64,000 bases of DNA from Liolophura sinensis (GCF_032854445.1 NC_088302.1:15559338-15623337); one strand, 5' to 3'; positions 10,260 through 22,430 are shown, counted from the stretch's first letter. Numbers and translations are program-made. Notes: a model not told the origin generated them from the sequence alone.

Positions 10260-10604
10260 TATTGTATAGGCTAGGGATAATTTGGAAAAGCTATGATGTT
10301 AACTTTTTAAGTGTTGCATGAACTAAGCCTAATCGAAACAATAGTGGATTATTTTGTCTATTATCAATCATAAAAAAACAATGCAATCATTAGCGATGGT
10401 TGCCAATATAATTATATAGCTATTGCCATCGATGTGATTATTGAGACGATGGTGAAGACATAGAAATCTGATTTTCCTATATGTTCAAAACGTGATTTTT
10501 AGCAATCCCATCTTTAGCATTTTTCTGATATTTGTCCAATATAAATTTACATTTAATATATTTTAAACTCTTGAACCAAAAATTCGTAAGTTCTTCGATA
10601 AATA
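10260..10604. repeat. R1 long repeat, copy b, left part
   Basis: It aligns with 15815-15985 (ATGATGTTA...CATGAACTAAGCCTAA.CGAAA) and with 7015-7125 (TCCAATATAA.TTTACATTTAA.ATATTTTAA...TTCTTCGATAAAT). It stops exactly where the Tc1 element begins. Confidence 0.75.
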
Positions 10605-12132
10605 TACAAAAAAAGAAACGCATAACCCGGTTTTTTGCGGAGGTGATGCAGTCTTTTCAATTATGCATAACTAAATAAGAATTGCTATTCTGCAAATATT
10701 TTTTTACACAGATTAAGGAAGGGTCCATATCTAGACAACAAGGCCATCAACTTGAGGTAAGACACTCACAATGAGTCTCCCACTTGAGTGGAATGTCAGT
10801 ATCTGTTGTGACCGCCACGGGCACGAATAACAGTTCTGACACGCCTTGTCATGGACTGGATGAGACGCTGGATAGAGGCCTGGGGAATGTTCTGCCACTC
10901 CTCCTGCAAACATGCAACTTGCTCTTGAAGCGTTTGGGGTTGAGGTTGACGTTGGCGTAGACGTTGATCAAGTTCATCCCACAGATGCTCAATTGGGTTA
11001 AGATCCGGGGAACGGGACGGCCAGGGTAGCACATTTACATTGTTTTCGGCGAGGAAGTCCCTTGTGACACGTGCCGTGTGTGGTCTGGCGTTGTCCTGCT
11101 GGAACAACTCCCGCTGAACGTCAATGACAGGTAAGAGGTGTGGCTGCAGGATGGTGTCTCGGTAGCGTACGGCCGTAAGATTTCCCTGAACCTGGACAAG
11201 ATTTGTACGACCAGTATACGATATCGCTGCCCACATCATCACACTCCCTCCACCAAATCTGTCCACTTGGCGTACGCAGTTATGGGCATAACGTTCGTGA
11301 GCACGTCTGTAAACCCGGTTTCTACCATCACGTCTCTGCAATAGGAATCTGGAATCATCACTGAACCAAATGCGTCGCCAGTTGCGTAGATTCCATGCAG
11401 TCACGTTGTTACACCATCGGAGGCGATTGGCGCGATGGTGAGGACGCAGCACGATCCCAACATAGGGCCTCCTGGCTCTCAGTCCATCTTCCCTCAGCCT
11501 GTTCCGCACTGTCTGACCTGATATCCTCCTCAGTCCCGGTATGCTGGCTGCTGTGCTTTCAGCTGTAGCACAACGGTCACGCAAATGGAGGACCCTTATG
11601 TAGCGATCTTGGGCTGCTGTAGTGACACGTGGTCGACCTGAACGCCGACGGTCATTTGTTGTCCCAGTATTGTTGTAGCGGGCAGCAAGCCGTGAAATCG
11701 TGCCCTGGCTGACGTGTAGACGCCTAGAAATGGACGATTGGGACTCTCCAGCTTGAAATCTTCCAATGGCAATATTTCTCGTGACAGTGTCAAGACGTGG
11801 CATGTTGAATCAGCTTGAAAACACCACTTGAAAGAAGCCGATTTCCGCCCCGAAGTTGCGGTTTTATAGTCACAAACTGCATGCTTTCCATGCGTAAGTT
11901 CGGAGTGTAAGACTGCACGTGATGCAGTGTGGTGCTGTATTTTTTACTTCTTCAAAAAACGGCCTCCAAACTCAACATTTTCAACCAAGAAATGTTTTGA
12001 GGAATAAAATGTGTGCTAACTGTAACTATTAACAATATTAAAACACATTTTGCTCATGAAATGAAGACAAAATGTATTTATTTCATTTTAAAATAAAACA
12101 AAACACCTATGCGTTTCTTTTTTTGGACAGTA
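10605..12132 (-). mobile_element. Tc1-family DNA transposon, near complete
   Basis: An intact transposase gene on the minus strand is bracketed by inverted ends: AAAAAAAGAAACGCATA at 10608-10624 and its complement at 12108-12124. The right end continues to GGACAG followed by TA (12131-12132), fitting a TA target; the left end reads TATAC before the A run, so its outermost few bases have changed. The transposon separates the two halves of R1 copy b, and the intact R1 copy at 7118-7175 shows what the site looked like before insertion. The 5' untranslated part (11804-12107) is long and has no second frame. Confidence 0.88.
10796..11803 (-). CDS. Tc1-family transposase, intact DD34E
   Basis: This enzyme would cut out its element and paste it at TA dinucleotides, acting in the nucleus on its own inverted ends. 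The 335 residues start at MPRLDTVTRN (ATG at 11803) and fit the usual Tc1 length of about 340. A paired-type helix-turn-helix pair covers roughly residues 1-110, with the AT-hook-like GRPR at residues 56-59 between its halves. The catalytic core has D149 (IWFSDDSRF), D237 (QQDNARPHTA) and E272 (SPDLNPIEHLWDE); 34 residues separate the last two, so it is DD34E. The glycine-rich box DRFGGGSVMMW lies at 181-191. No frameshift or internal stop is present. It shares most conserved blocks with the dead copy at 1379-2270 but differs enough to be a separate subfamily. Whether it is expressed cannot be seen. Confidence 0.95.
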   Translation of the reverse strand: MPRLDTVTRNIAIGRFQAGESQSSISRRLHVSQGTISRLAARYNNTGTTNDRRRSGRPRVTTAAQDRYIRVLHLRDRCATAESTAASIPGLRRISGQTVRNRLREDGLRARRPYVGIVLRPHHRANRLRWCNNVTAWNLRNWRRIWFSDDSRFLLQRRDGRNRVYRRAHERYAHNCVRQVDRFGGGSVMMWAAISYTGRTNLVQVQGNLTAVRYRDTILQPHLLPVIDVQRELFQQDNARPHTARVTRDFLAENNVNVLPWPSRSPDLNPIEHLWDELDQRLRQRQPQPQTLQEQVACLQEEWQNIPQASIQRLIQSMTRRVRTVIRARGGHNRY

Positions 12133-12480
12133 TATTAACGGCGCTACAGTCAGCGATTTATCTATGTCTAACTATGGAAACAAATATCTGTCAAAAGACA
12201 GAGACAGGAAGGCACGGCTTCGACGGTGGGCTAATTACAGTTGCGCAAGGTGGCTTGAACAGAGGAATTATACAGCGGAAGTCGTCGCCTGGGCGTATTC
12301 CGTGTCTTAAGTACTCCGTCAACAGCTCAAGTAGAATAAAAGAACATTACCGTGATTTGTTTTTACCCACTCCTTTCAAGGTCTCCAAATCCTGACGAGA
12401 TCTTAATCAATTAATAAACAGATTGCCTACTGCGTATCATCTGTGTTGATGTGTATATGTGATACTGATACTGGGTGCAG
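12133..12480. repeat. R1 long repeat, copy b, right part
   Basis: It resumes R1 after the Tc1 insertion with GGAAACAAATATCTGTCAAA, ATTATACAGCGGAAGTCGTC and CTCCTTTCAAGGTCTCCAAA, matching 7156-7440. Confidence 0.85.
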
Positions 12481-12502
12481 TGTATGATGTAAACAGAGAT
12501 GC

Positions 12503-12503
<1 letters not shown>

Positions 12504-12588
<85 letters not shown>
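12504..12588. repeat. (AT)n microsatellite
   Basis: About 85 bases of uninterrupted alternating AT. Confidence 0.97.
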
Positions 12589-12590
<2 letters not shown>

Positions 12591-14989
12591 CACACGTCGA
12601 CATTAACTCAGTGTCTGAAATAGATTACTGTTGAGTAAAGGTACAGTCACAAACTTACCATATCAATACAGATATAAAAATTTTGGCGCAGTTTCAGAGG
12701 ATTTCAGTAGATAACTGAAAAGAATTGAAATTTTGAAACTGTGGCTTTATCATTGCATAGTGCTAAGAAGTTAAAGTTAATATAAAGTTATAAAGTTAAA
12801 GCTTATATAAAGTTATGAGTTAAAGGAAAGAGACCTGAACAATTTTACTCAAATGCACCAATTTGAATCGGATGCCCGATTTTCTGAATTATAACAAAAC
12901 TGGACGTGTATGATCAATAAAATTATGAAGACTTCACTAGTTAAAATATGGGGTCATCATTGTTGGAGAAGCAACCCGAGTGCTCGTGTTACTCTGCCAT
13001 TATCCTGAATCTCTGTGATTCAGAGCAGGGTCAAATCCCCCCAAAAAAAATGTTACAATGTTTTAAATTAGAAATTCTGCACATTTGAGTTTTATGAAGA
13101 GTTTTTATGCGCGATTCAAAAATAATACCATCGATTCATTTCAGGAATCTTTCACTTTCCATTTCCGTTCAGCCGTCGGTTCATTGCAGGCCCATTCATC
13201 AACATCAACTATTACGCTGATAAAACACGCCTTCATGTCTTTATCCAGTCTTGTCGTGGTGCAAAAAAAACATAATAGAGCTATTAAGGGTCAATATTTC
13301 TCGTAAAAAGTAATGAAATTTAAAGTGCTAATTTGTCTATGGACACATGACCTAATACACGTTAAGGATATCAAGTTTAATTCGAATATAGGATATTAAA
13401 CGATGCAATGGGAAACCTTTTCCGCCTGAAGAGACTCGGACAAAAGTTGTGTGGTCTATTGTCCATTCCGGCTTATTGTTTATTCCGGCCATTCCGGATG
13501 AAGATTTGTTCGCAAACTGGTGGCGTAATACTCGTGTATTACAAGAGAAGAAATGTCAATTGGATTTTGGCTCATATCGCCAGCGAGCGGAAAAACGTAC
13601 CTCAATGGTTTTTGCTTGTGCTTGAAATGCCTTTTCCTTTGGTCCTGAATTTTCTGAGCAGTCCTCGATTGTGTTAAGACAAGTTTATACCACCCTGGAC
13701 CCACAAATTAAGCACTGCCATAAGATCTGAATACTAGGGCCTAATGCAAATTGTTTTCTATAAAATTGCTCCAGATTATGTTATACCTTACTTGTTTTTT
13801 TCTTCAATCAAATGTCACTTAGTAAAAACGGTACGAGTTAATTTAACAAATGACATGCCCATACAACCGTGTGGATTTTCATAATCTTATCACCTAAATT
13901 TATAATGGTTCAGCAAATAAAGCTACACTGAATCGTGACTACATCGTAGTTGCAACAACACACACCAGTGGCGGTTGAGAGTGTGAGCTACGTTATAAAA
14001 TGTTACGGTAATGTAGAACATTACATCAAAGGCATTGGAGATTCATCCGTTCCCGATGCGTTGACGAGAGAAATATTAGATTTTCACCACCGTGCTCACC
14101 GCGCGGTCCAAGGTCCTCGTCAGAGCGTATTGTTTAATGACCATGCCATTATGTATTCAACATCAAACGAAATGCTCGCATAAATGCAGCGTTGTCACTA
14201 TAAAACCCTCGTGTGTGGCAGACTGACGGGGTTGCCCTGGTCTGAAAATGAGTTTAAGAGGTCAGGCTTCTATGAAGAAAAACATGATGGTTAAAACCAT
14301 GATTGAGGTAATGGGCGCCGTCTGAATCAACCTTAGTTAACTTCTCTCGTCAAGGTTTACGCAACACAGGGGCAGATGAATTCCTTTGTTGGTTGGAGAG
14401 CAGTGGCCTAAAGGTAGGGATCATTTCTCTACGCCTACCCACCTCATCCGATGACCGCAGTCCTACAACCTTTTTCGTACAGGACTGCTTAGCAATTAAG
14501 AGATGTTATCTTTGGAAGAAAACATGCTACTTATGATGTATGTTTTATCAACTGCTTATTTTCGATAATTTTATAATGCCACCCGGAAACCAATTGCCAG
14601 GGTCGGATAAAAAGAAACATCGCATCGCCAGGCAGTTTTATTGCAATATGTGCAAAGTTGTAATCGTTTACGTGTTTGTTTCCAGTTCCAAAAATACTAT
14701 GCCAAGGTCTTGTACCGTGATTGAGTGGAGAATGAATACACAAACCTTAACAAACTTGGTCACAGATTGTCGACACCTTACCATTCTAGTCGATGTCACT
14801 GATAAAGGCGTTGGCGTCTCCCAATAGCACTATTCATGTCTTGGTATGTGGTCGAGCCTTAAAATGAACACAGGGAACAAATGAATCGGCAATCGCATCT
14901 ATAGCAACTTACCGCATTTAATATATTTTATTTCAAGGAAGCCATTTCCATTGGAGGTGTCAAAAGGTTTTCAAAGCAGTAGACAGCAG
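12589..14989. other. gene-free; partly duplicated at 16.5 kb
   Basis: No gene is recognisable. Bases about 12890-13090 align loosely with 16510-16740 (GTCATCATTGTT..AGAAGCAA, GGTCAAATCC.C..AAAAA.ATATTACAAT.TTAAA.TTAGAAATC). Bases about 14578-14660 align with 18335-18400 (CACCCGGAAA.CAATTGCC). These are further traces of old local duplication between R1 copies. Confidence 0.5.
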
Positions 14990-16000
14990 TAATAACAGTT
15001 GAACATAGGGTCGATATGGTATATTCCGTGGCTTAAACACTCCATCATCAGCTCAAGTGGATTAACAAAACATCACCGTGATTTACATTTACCAACTCTT
15101 TCAAGGTCTCTCTAAATCCTGACGAGAAACTAATCAATACGGCTGCAGATTGCCCAACGCGTATCATTTGTGTGGTTTGACAAACGAGGAAATAATGCGA
15201 CCTGCCGACAGGGGGCGCTGTTACGCCGAGCCATAGGTACAAGTCTTGTGTGTACAGCTAATCTAGTCGAGGAATTCCATCAGTAATAAGGCGCCAGTGT
15301 TTTGAGAAGCACAACCACGGCCTGGCTTCTAGGATGTAAGATTAGTCGATTTCGGTAAGCTGACGTGGAGTATCTACTTTTCTGATGATTCTTTAATATA
15401 ATAACCCTCTTAAAGAAGACACTTGGGAAATCAGTGTGTTCCATTATCTATAACAGCGAAGATATATAGCACTAATAAATAAAACAGATGATGCATGTTA
15501 CAACAATGGATAGATATAACAGGTTCATTTCCGCACTTTCTCCGAAGCACCGTCGTTTAGACAATTATAATGGGAGAGATATGTGTAGACAAGGGTAATG
15601 TAGATATTGCATTGTTTGTTGTCTGCATAGATAAGTATTCCTTCAGTCTGGGAAATAATTATTTTGTGTAGTATGTTTAGAGTTACAAATTTACCCAGCA
15701 AGTAAGCACAAGTTTGTAGAAACAAATATTGTGTACAGAACTTCTTTTGTGGACGTACAGTCCGTTTAAGGACTTAGGAAGTATGCTACCATGACAGCAT
15801 GGTTTAGTGATTCTTCGGAGAAAATATGATGTTAGTTTTTCAAAAGTTACATGAACCAATCCTAAGCGAAAGAATAGCGGGTATTTTGTCCATTAATAAC
15901 CATTACAGAAAAGACCACATGTATATAATCATTAGGCCAAAGATGGTGCAAATATAACTGCAAAAGTATTGCTTTTACAAGTTCCTTTACGGGCACTTTA
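14990..16000. repeat. R1 long repeat, copy c
   Basis: Direct copy of 7270-7990, with TTCAAGGTCTCTCTAAATCC (15100), CAGGGGGCGCTGTTA (15209), TAATAAGGCGCCAG (15283) and GACACTTGGGAAATC (15418). Its 3' end (15815-15985) matches copy b's left part. Confidence 0.85.
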
Positions 16001-18546
16001 GGAATAGGTCTCAGGAAATCTCGAATCGCTTCTTAGTGTCCAAAGACGGTCCACATGTTATAAATTCACGAAAAATCTTTTTGTTTCAGATTCTGAGCGG
16101 TTCTCATCCTGTACATTAGCATCGATTGTCTTCCATTTAAGAGTAGTTTTCATCCACACTGTTTTAATCACGGTAAACTCTACACCCTCAGTAAGAGAAA
16201 AATACGGGCTTTTCACAACAACAAAAATAAACCAAAATGAGCCAAGCACATGGGTGAGTCAAATGAGTATGTGAATCCACAAATTCTGTATCTAAGGCCG
16301 ATTTTTAACCGCAGCTCGTGTGTCCTAGTGATATAAGAATAATAAATTGAACATATGTTAGGCTGAAGTATTAAAAATAGCAATCAGCATTAAAGTATTT
16401 CCATTAACCCCGATAGGAATTTAGGATCATTAAGTTAAAGATTTATAATTTATGCACAAGTGAGTTTATAATGCCACCCAATGCACCAGTTAATTTCTAA
16501 TTCCTGCAAAAACAGACTTTTATGATTGAAACAATTATTAAGCGTTAAAATAAACTGTCGTCATTGTTAGATAAGCAAATAGCCATACATTAGCCCGAGC
16601 GCTGGCGTTAAATTCCCACTATAGTCTCCCTAATCTAAAGCAAGATAATTCAGGAGGTCAAATCCACAATAAAAACATATTACAATTTTAAAATTTAGAA
16701 ATCACACCAAATATAGCACATCAAGAACGTTTATGAATTACTAATTTACGCTGGATATCAAGTGCATTTGGATACAGCTAAGGATACATTTGCCCTTTGC
16801 GCGTGTCTTTCTTGGATATTACCACAGGCCCCGCATTAATATTGCCAGTTAAAGACGTGAACATGCAATAAATGTTGAGCTTAGATAAATCCATCACGCC
16901 AAGGACTTCTGAAAGAATAAAGGAAGCAAAATCAAAAACCTGATGTTACCTTTTTCTAAATGAAAAAAGTAAGCAAAATCATAAAATCTGATATTACGTC
17001 AAACACCGCTTCCTGGAACTGGTGAGTGTTTTACCGAAGTCGAAAATATCTATATATGACCTTTTCGCTGTATATGTAGATACATATGAGCTGTACAATC
17101 TCTATAAACACATCAAACAATCGTTCATATAACCAACAGAATATGTTCTAGTATTGCGGTAAGAATATTTTTGCAATATCGTTTTTGATAAAAAAAAACA
17201 AAACTCTTATTTCAACATTAGTCAACACAAACGTCAACCTTAAAACGCCTCGGATGTATTTCAACACACTTGCTCCTCAGTCCAACAATAACAGTCTGCT
17301 GCCAACGAGATTTTGAAAAAGGTTTGCTTGATGTCGAGGAAAATAATGCGCTAGAGCAGGGTAAAGTAATGGATGTCGCCTATACCTTGGCAAATACCTT
17401 CTGTCAAGAATTAAATGCGACTCAATGGCAAGTGAATTCAGAATCTAATCGTGTACCAGGCTAGTATATGTTGGTAATCACACTGTGTTGTGACTGTAAG
17501 TGTTCCTATATCCCTTAGAACAGGGTTAGACGGAATTAGACGCAGTTATGAAGCAGATTTCGAGAGATTCTGGACGCTCTGTCGCTATATACTTACAAGA
17601 GAAATATACTAGTTGTAAAACATAAGAAACTTGAGAGTAAAGGCGTCCGATGATGGAATATTTGTCAGTAAAACCTTGTGACGTTGGTTGAAATCCAGAC
17701 ATACAACTTTGTCACTTTTAGAATAGTAGACTCTAGGAGGGGGCCCTTTCTAAATCGGTCACACCTACCTACCTGATCTGAAGTTTCTTGCCTTTCAACC
17801 CTTACTGATCGCTTAGACATTCTGTCCACGAAGACATATATGCTTTTTATACAATGCAATGAACTTCTCACGTAATAAATTCATTGTAGTTTATTTGTTT
17901 TAATACATTTTTTAGATGAAAAGAACAAATTCTAGAGCAAAAATGTTTTAAACCTGTGTTACATCCTCATTTGTGACATTATTAAACAAAGACTTTAAAT
18001 ACCACAAGGTGGTCCCAAATACACGACGTTCAAAAATTATTTTCAAGTGTCTTTTTCTCCTTAAGGAAAAATCGCAAAACATATTAAAGACCACATTTAG
18101 GAATAACTTTTCGCACTCTTTCATCTGAATATTAAGTCATTTTTATGTTTTCTCCATCCATAAATAATGTAACAGCTGTACGAACATTGAGTGTGTAGTT
18201 TAAAAGGAAGTCGATAGGAACAGTAGTGACACCATGAGGAAAGAGCTAGGAGGGCAAACCATGGGTTTTTTCTGTCCCACTGAAAACTGGTAACGAACAA
18301 CGCCGCAAAGGCTTGTTCCACGATAACTTCAGAAAAGCACCCGGAAATCAATTGCCCTTGTCGAATAGAAAAAAACATTAAATCCTGAGGAAGTTTTCGT
18401 GTTAAATTGTTCACAACTAACGCAACGGAACAGATAATCAATATTATGCAGTACGTTTAATACTTGTATTTCTGCAGAAAACTAGGTCAACGGTATTTGG
18501 ACACAGTGTTACACAGTGTCAGCACCTTGATCTCAAAATCACTGTC
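16001..18546. other. gene-free; R2 trace at 17.5 kb
   Basis: No gene is visible. Bases 17510-17710 align with 54757-54935 of the R2 array (GAATTAGAC...GAAGCAGATT, AAGAAACTTGAGAGTAAAGGC, GACGTTGGTTGAAATC), in the same orientation. R2 material is therefore present on both sides of the LicD gene. Confidence 0.55.
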
Positions 18547-18727
18547 GGGGACCTCCGTTGCTTGGTGGTTAGCATGCTAGCGCAGCGCAATTACCCGTGC
18601 TGAAGTCAATGCCATCCCTGTGAGCTCGTCCAGCTCGTGTTGGCTTACTCTGCGGTAGTAAGGGGAAAGGTCTGTGAGCAACATGCGGATGGTCGTGGGC
18701 TTCCCCTGGGCTCTGTCGATTTCCTTG
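18547..18727 (+). mobile_element. SINE-A, plus, 3' truncated
   Basis: The head is GGACCTCCGTTGCTTGGTGG followed by TTAGCATGCTAGCGCAGCGC. The body runs to CATGCGGATGGTCGTGGGC. The shared tail is missing; R1 copy d begins directly after. Confidence 0.8.
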
Positions 18728-20290
18728 GACTTTTACTATTTACTCTTGAATAAAGAGTAACAGTTAAGAAAATGACGGATTTCTCTCAAATCGTTAACGC
18801 GATGTCTCGAATGTTTTTTTTTTTCTGTTTTAAGTACGCCGGCCTGTTCTACCTTAGAAGTTCAAATTACGCCCAACAGTACAAGAGTTAACCGTCAGCC
18901 CTTAACAACAGCATATTGGGCGGTTCATCAAAGCTCCTTTGGTCTATAATCTAAAATCGGTGGACCCCTCAGGTCGGCTAATGATTATTTGCAGTTTTGG
19001 AGGTGAGCGAGGGAGCAGCTGATCGGGCTTATTACTGTAAACGCCGCGGATTGAGAGAACAACGGCACCATTAAATGTGTCCAATACAAAACAAAGTATA
19101 TTTTTCCAGACCGGGATAACGGCAGCAGAAGATAGCAAATGAGTGGCGACATGGTTCTTCATGTACGACAAAACAAAATGTCACAGGAAGCTGGATCAGC
19201 TTCAGTGTAAAATTCTACAGAAAAAGTGTAAAAATAATATTCTTTGAGACACAAAACAGCTTAGAAGTTTGTGTCAGCCAATTCTAATGGATAGATTATG
19301 GTCAGAGATTGGATTGGACAACTGAAATGGCGTTTCCACATAAACTGAAACAAAACAGTTTTCGGCAATCGCGTCAGAAGTAGTTTACTTATATTAATAT
19401 TCTTGCAAATAAATTTTGAGGTTAGTATCTTGTGGCTACTTGTCCGAGATTTGATTAAAATAACTCCTACCCAGTACTCAAATACGATTTCCAAATCTGG
19501 TTAAAAATATTTTTAGGAAAGCTATTGTAGCAAATTTGCTTATCTTTGTTTAACATCTTTACATATATCGTCGTCATATGACTGAAAACTTGTTAAGAAA
19601 GACGTAAAACTCCAAGCATTCATTCATTCATTCATTCTTTACATATAATGTATTACCCTTGAAGAAAACATTTTCACTTTTCTTAAATACAAATTATCGA
19701 TAATTTGCAATTAAACTACAGTTTTAATGAAGGAGGGAATAGTTAAACAAAACTGTTCCGACAGTCGGCTAATTACAGTTGTACAAAACGATCTGAAAAG
19801 AGGAATCATACATCTGAAGAGGCTTAATAACACTGTCAGTAACTCAAGACGAGTAAAGAACATCACAGTCATTTACATTCACGCGTTCTTTTCAAGGTCT
19901 CTTTAACTCCAAGAATTTAGGCAAGAACTAAATCAATATAGCTACAGATTGCCCACCGCGTATCATTTGTGTTGTTTGATGGACGAGGAAGAAGGGCGAC
20001 CTCCCGACAGGAAGCGCTGTGACGCGTAGCCGGAGGCGCAAGCCTTGCTTGTACGTCTAATCTGGTCGAAGCACTCTGCAAGTAATATGGCGCCAGTCAT
20101 TTCGGTCGTACGACAAGACCCCACATTCAAGGATGCAGTTTCGATCACCTAACGATCTATCCGTATCTACGTCTGTGACACGTACTTAATATGACATACC
20201 TCTTGAAAAAGACGCTTGGGAAAACTGTATAGACCATTATCTTGATCTGATCTGATAATAGCACCAATGATTAAAACAGATGGTAGCCCT
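18725..20290. repeat. R1 long repeat, copy d
   Basis: It aligns with copy a through TTTACTCTTGAAT.A.AGTAAC (18735), TTACTGTAAACGCCGCGGATT (19031), TTGTCCGAGATTTGATTAAA (19440), TTTCAAGGTCTCTTTAA (19891) and CTTGGGAAAACTGTATAGACC (20215). It is more diverged than copies b and c, so it is probably the oldest. Confidence 0.75.
19563..19640 (+). mobile_element. orphan shared SINE tail
   Basis: ATATCGTCGTCATATGACTG..AACTTGTTAAG.AAGACGTAAAACTCCAAGCATTCATTC is the 3' domain of SINE-B/C with a (CATT)n end and no recognisable head. It is inserted in R1 copy d. Confidence 0.75.
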
Positions 20291-20326
20291 ACAGGAAACA
20301 AGAATGGATAGAGTTATTTATCTATT

Positions 20327-20575
20327 TGAATGGTGTTTTACGTCGTTCTTAAGAATATTTCATTTATAGGACGGCGGCCAGCATTATGGTGGGAGGAAAC
20401 CGGGCAGAGGTGGAAACACACCACCATTCGCAGGTTGCTGCAAGATCTTCCCACTTGCAGCTGGAGAGGAAGCCATCATGAGCTGGACTTAAACTCACAG
20501 CGACCACATTGGTGAGAAGCTCCTGGGTCATTACGCTGCGCTAGCAAGCTAACCAACAGAGTCACATAGGCCCCC
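20327..20575 (-). mobile_element. SINE-A, minus, near full length
   Basis: Read in reverse it goes from the tail (TGAATGGTGTTTTACGTCGT) through GGACGGCGGCCAGCATTATG and CGCAGGTTGCTGCAAGATCT to the tRNA-like head (CTGCGCTAGCAAGCTAACCAACAGAGTCACATAGG). It is the best-preserved SINE-A here and is useful as the family reference. Confidence 0.9.
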
Positions 20576-20722
20576 ATAATGGATAGACCTAATAGGTCTA
20601 TCATTTTGTATTAGATACTTAACTCACTGTATTAGCTAAGAATAAATTGTATAGACAGACGCGTTGTGGACAGTGTATATTTGCCATGGAAAATGAATCC
20701 CTTTCGCGTTTCCTCAACCTCT

Positions 20723-21064
20723 ACCGGCCCGAATAGCACAGTTGGTTGAGCGTCCGCTTCGGGAACGGTAGATCCAGGATCAATCCTTGATCGAGTCACA
20801 CCTAAGACTTTAAGACTTGGCGTTCAGCATGAAGGGGATAGTGCAACGACTGGTTGACCCGTATCAGTATAATGGCTCGGGGCGGCTTACTTGCCTTCGA
20901 TAAGTCGTTTCAGTGAAGCAGCACTAAATAAAAGAGCGGTGGAAATCCGTCCTGCTACAAGGAGGCACGTTACACGTACATGCACCCTAAAGATTCCTTC
21001 GTCGTCATATGACTGAAAAATTGTTGAGTACGACGTTAAACCCCAAGCACTCACTTACTCACTC
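20723..21064 (+). mobile_element. SINE-C, plus, full length
   Basis: The tRNA-like head ACCGGCCCGAATAGCACAGT..GAGCGTCCGCTTCGG has a B-box-like GATCGAGTC. The body includes GCATGAAGGGGATAGTGCAA. The shared tail is CATATGACTGAAAAATTGTT..ACGACGTTAAACCCC, ending in (ACTC)n. Confidence 0.92.
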
Positions 21065-22188
21065 CTCAACCCCTCAATGATTTAACCCTAGACTTCGGCG
21101 TCACGCTGGTTGGATACATATCATATGAAATAACTTTCTTTCTGCACACTCAAAAACTTCATTTCTTCGAAAAGTGGTGTTTCATTAACTCTTCTGACTA
21201 CAAGCTTGATTTGCAAACACAGTAAAAGAACCAATAAAAGCCCAGAAAAAGGCTTATGTATTTTTTCAAAGTATGCATGTTTGTTCGCAATTGAATCCCA
21301 CCAACATAACGCCCAGCTGTACAGGAACTAACCATTAAGAGAGAGCGCTAGAGAGAACAACAACCACACAATGGGTGATGTATCTTAAAGTATAATCGGC
21401 GACTTGCTCGCAGGGCTAATCACTATAGCAATATGGACAGGGAGGAACAGAGTGATAGGAGCGGTTAAGGTAAACGTCATAACACTGCGAACGAACCGCT
21501 AATACATCATAATCTGGTTTCTCAACAAGAACATAGCTGAGTAAACTATTTACCTCAGTTGACGCCAGAACCCAAGTACAACGTTACTGCAACATGTTAG
21601 ACCCATGCAAGAAACAAGGAGTCCGTTTAGTCCCGATGCAATGTCGTCTTGAACAATTTCGTGATTTGAAAGGATTAAATATTTTATTACGGTTTTACGC
21701 TTTATTACAAGACATTTCTTAAATATGTGAAAACCAACTCGCAATCAACTGATTGGTACCTGACACCAGCTAAGCTACTACGAGGGCGGTTGGGGAATTA
21801 TTACAACTTCCTTACTCATCAAACGACAGTCGAGTTTTTTCTTTTAACACATGCTCAAAACATATATAACGACGTTTTGACAATCATGCTCTATTTTTAG
21901 CCCAGGATTAAAGAAGATCGCAGATTTAAATGACTGTAGGCTGAACAGTGTTTTGCGCCTAACACTAGAATATTTCACATAAAACATCAGTTAAATAAAC
22001 AAATTATGTCTTCATTTTCGCTCTGTGATAGATACAAGCATGATCATTTTCAATCGCTTTATAATTCTTTTCTATGTATGAAGTGTATTCTGACATTTAA
22101 AATGCTCTTTTAATAGTATACTTGGTAGGTGCATTTAAGGTGGTTAAAGTGTTAAATTTCTGGTTGTCTTCGTTTATAAGTGGGTCCG
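21065..22188. other. gene-free; weak R1-like traces
   Basis: A stretch near 21295-21430 (AACATAACGCCCAGCTGTACA.GAACTAACC) resembles 18865-18900 of R1 copy d. No gene is visible. Confidence 0.4.
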
Positions 22189-22430
22189 TAATGACCCAGA
22201 AACCTCTCACCACTGGGAGTTCAAGTCCAGCTCATGCTAGCTTCCTCTCCAGCCGTAAGTGAGAAGGCCTATCAGCAACCTGCGGATGGTCGTGGGTTTC
22301 CCCCCGGGCTGTGCCCGGTTTCCTTCCACCGTACTCAAGAATATTTCCCTTTTCCGACGGCGGCTAGCATTGTGGTATAAATTGAGTACGGCGTAAAACA
22401 CCAATTAAATACATAAATAAATAAATAAAA
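22189..22430 (+). mobile_element. SINE-A, plus, with 45-bp internal inversion
   Basis: The body is normal up to CCGGTTTCCTTCCACC. The next 45 bases (22331-22375, GTACTCAAGAATATTTC ... GCTAGCATTGTGG) are the reverse complement of what SINE-A has there. The normal tail TTGAGTACGGCGTAAAACACC then resumes and ends in (AAAT)n. The tRNA head is missing. Confidence 0.9.
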
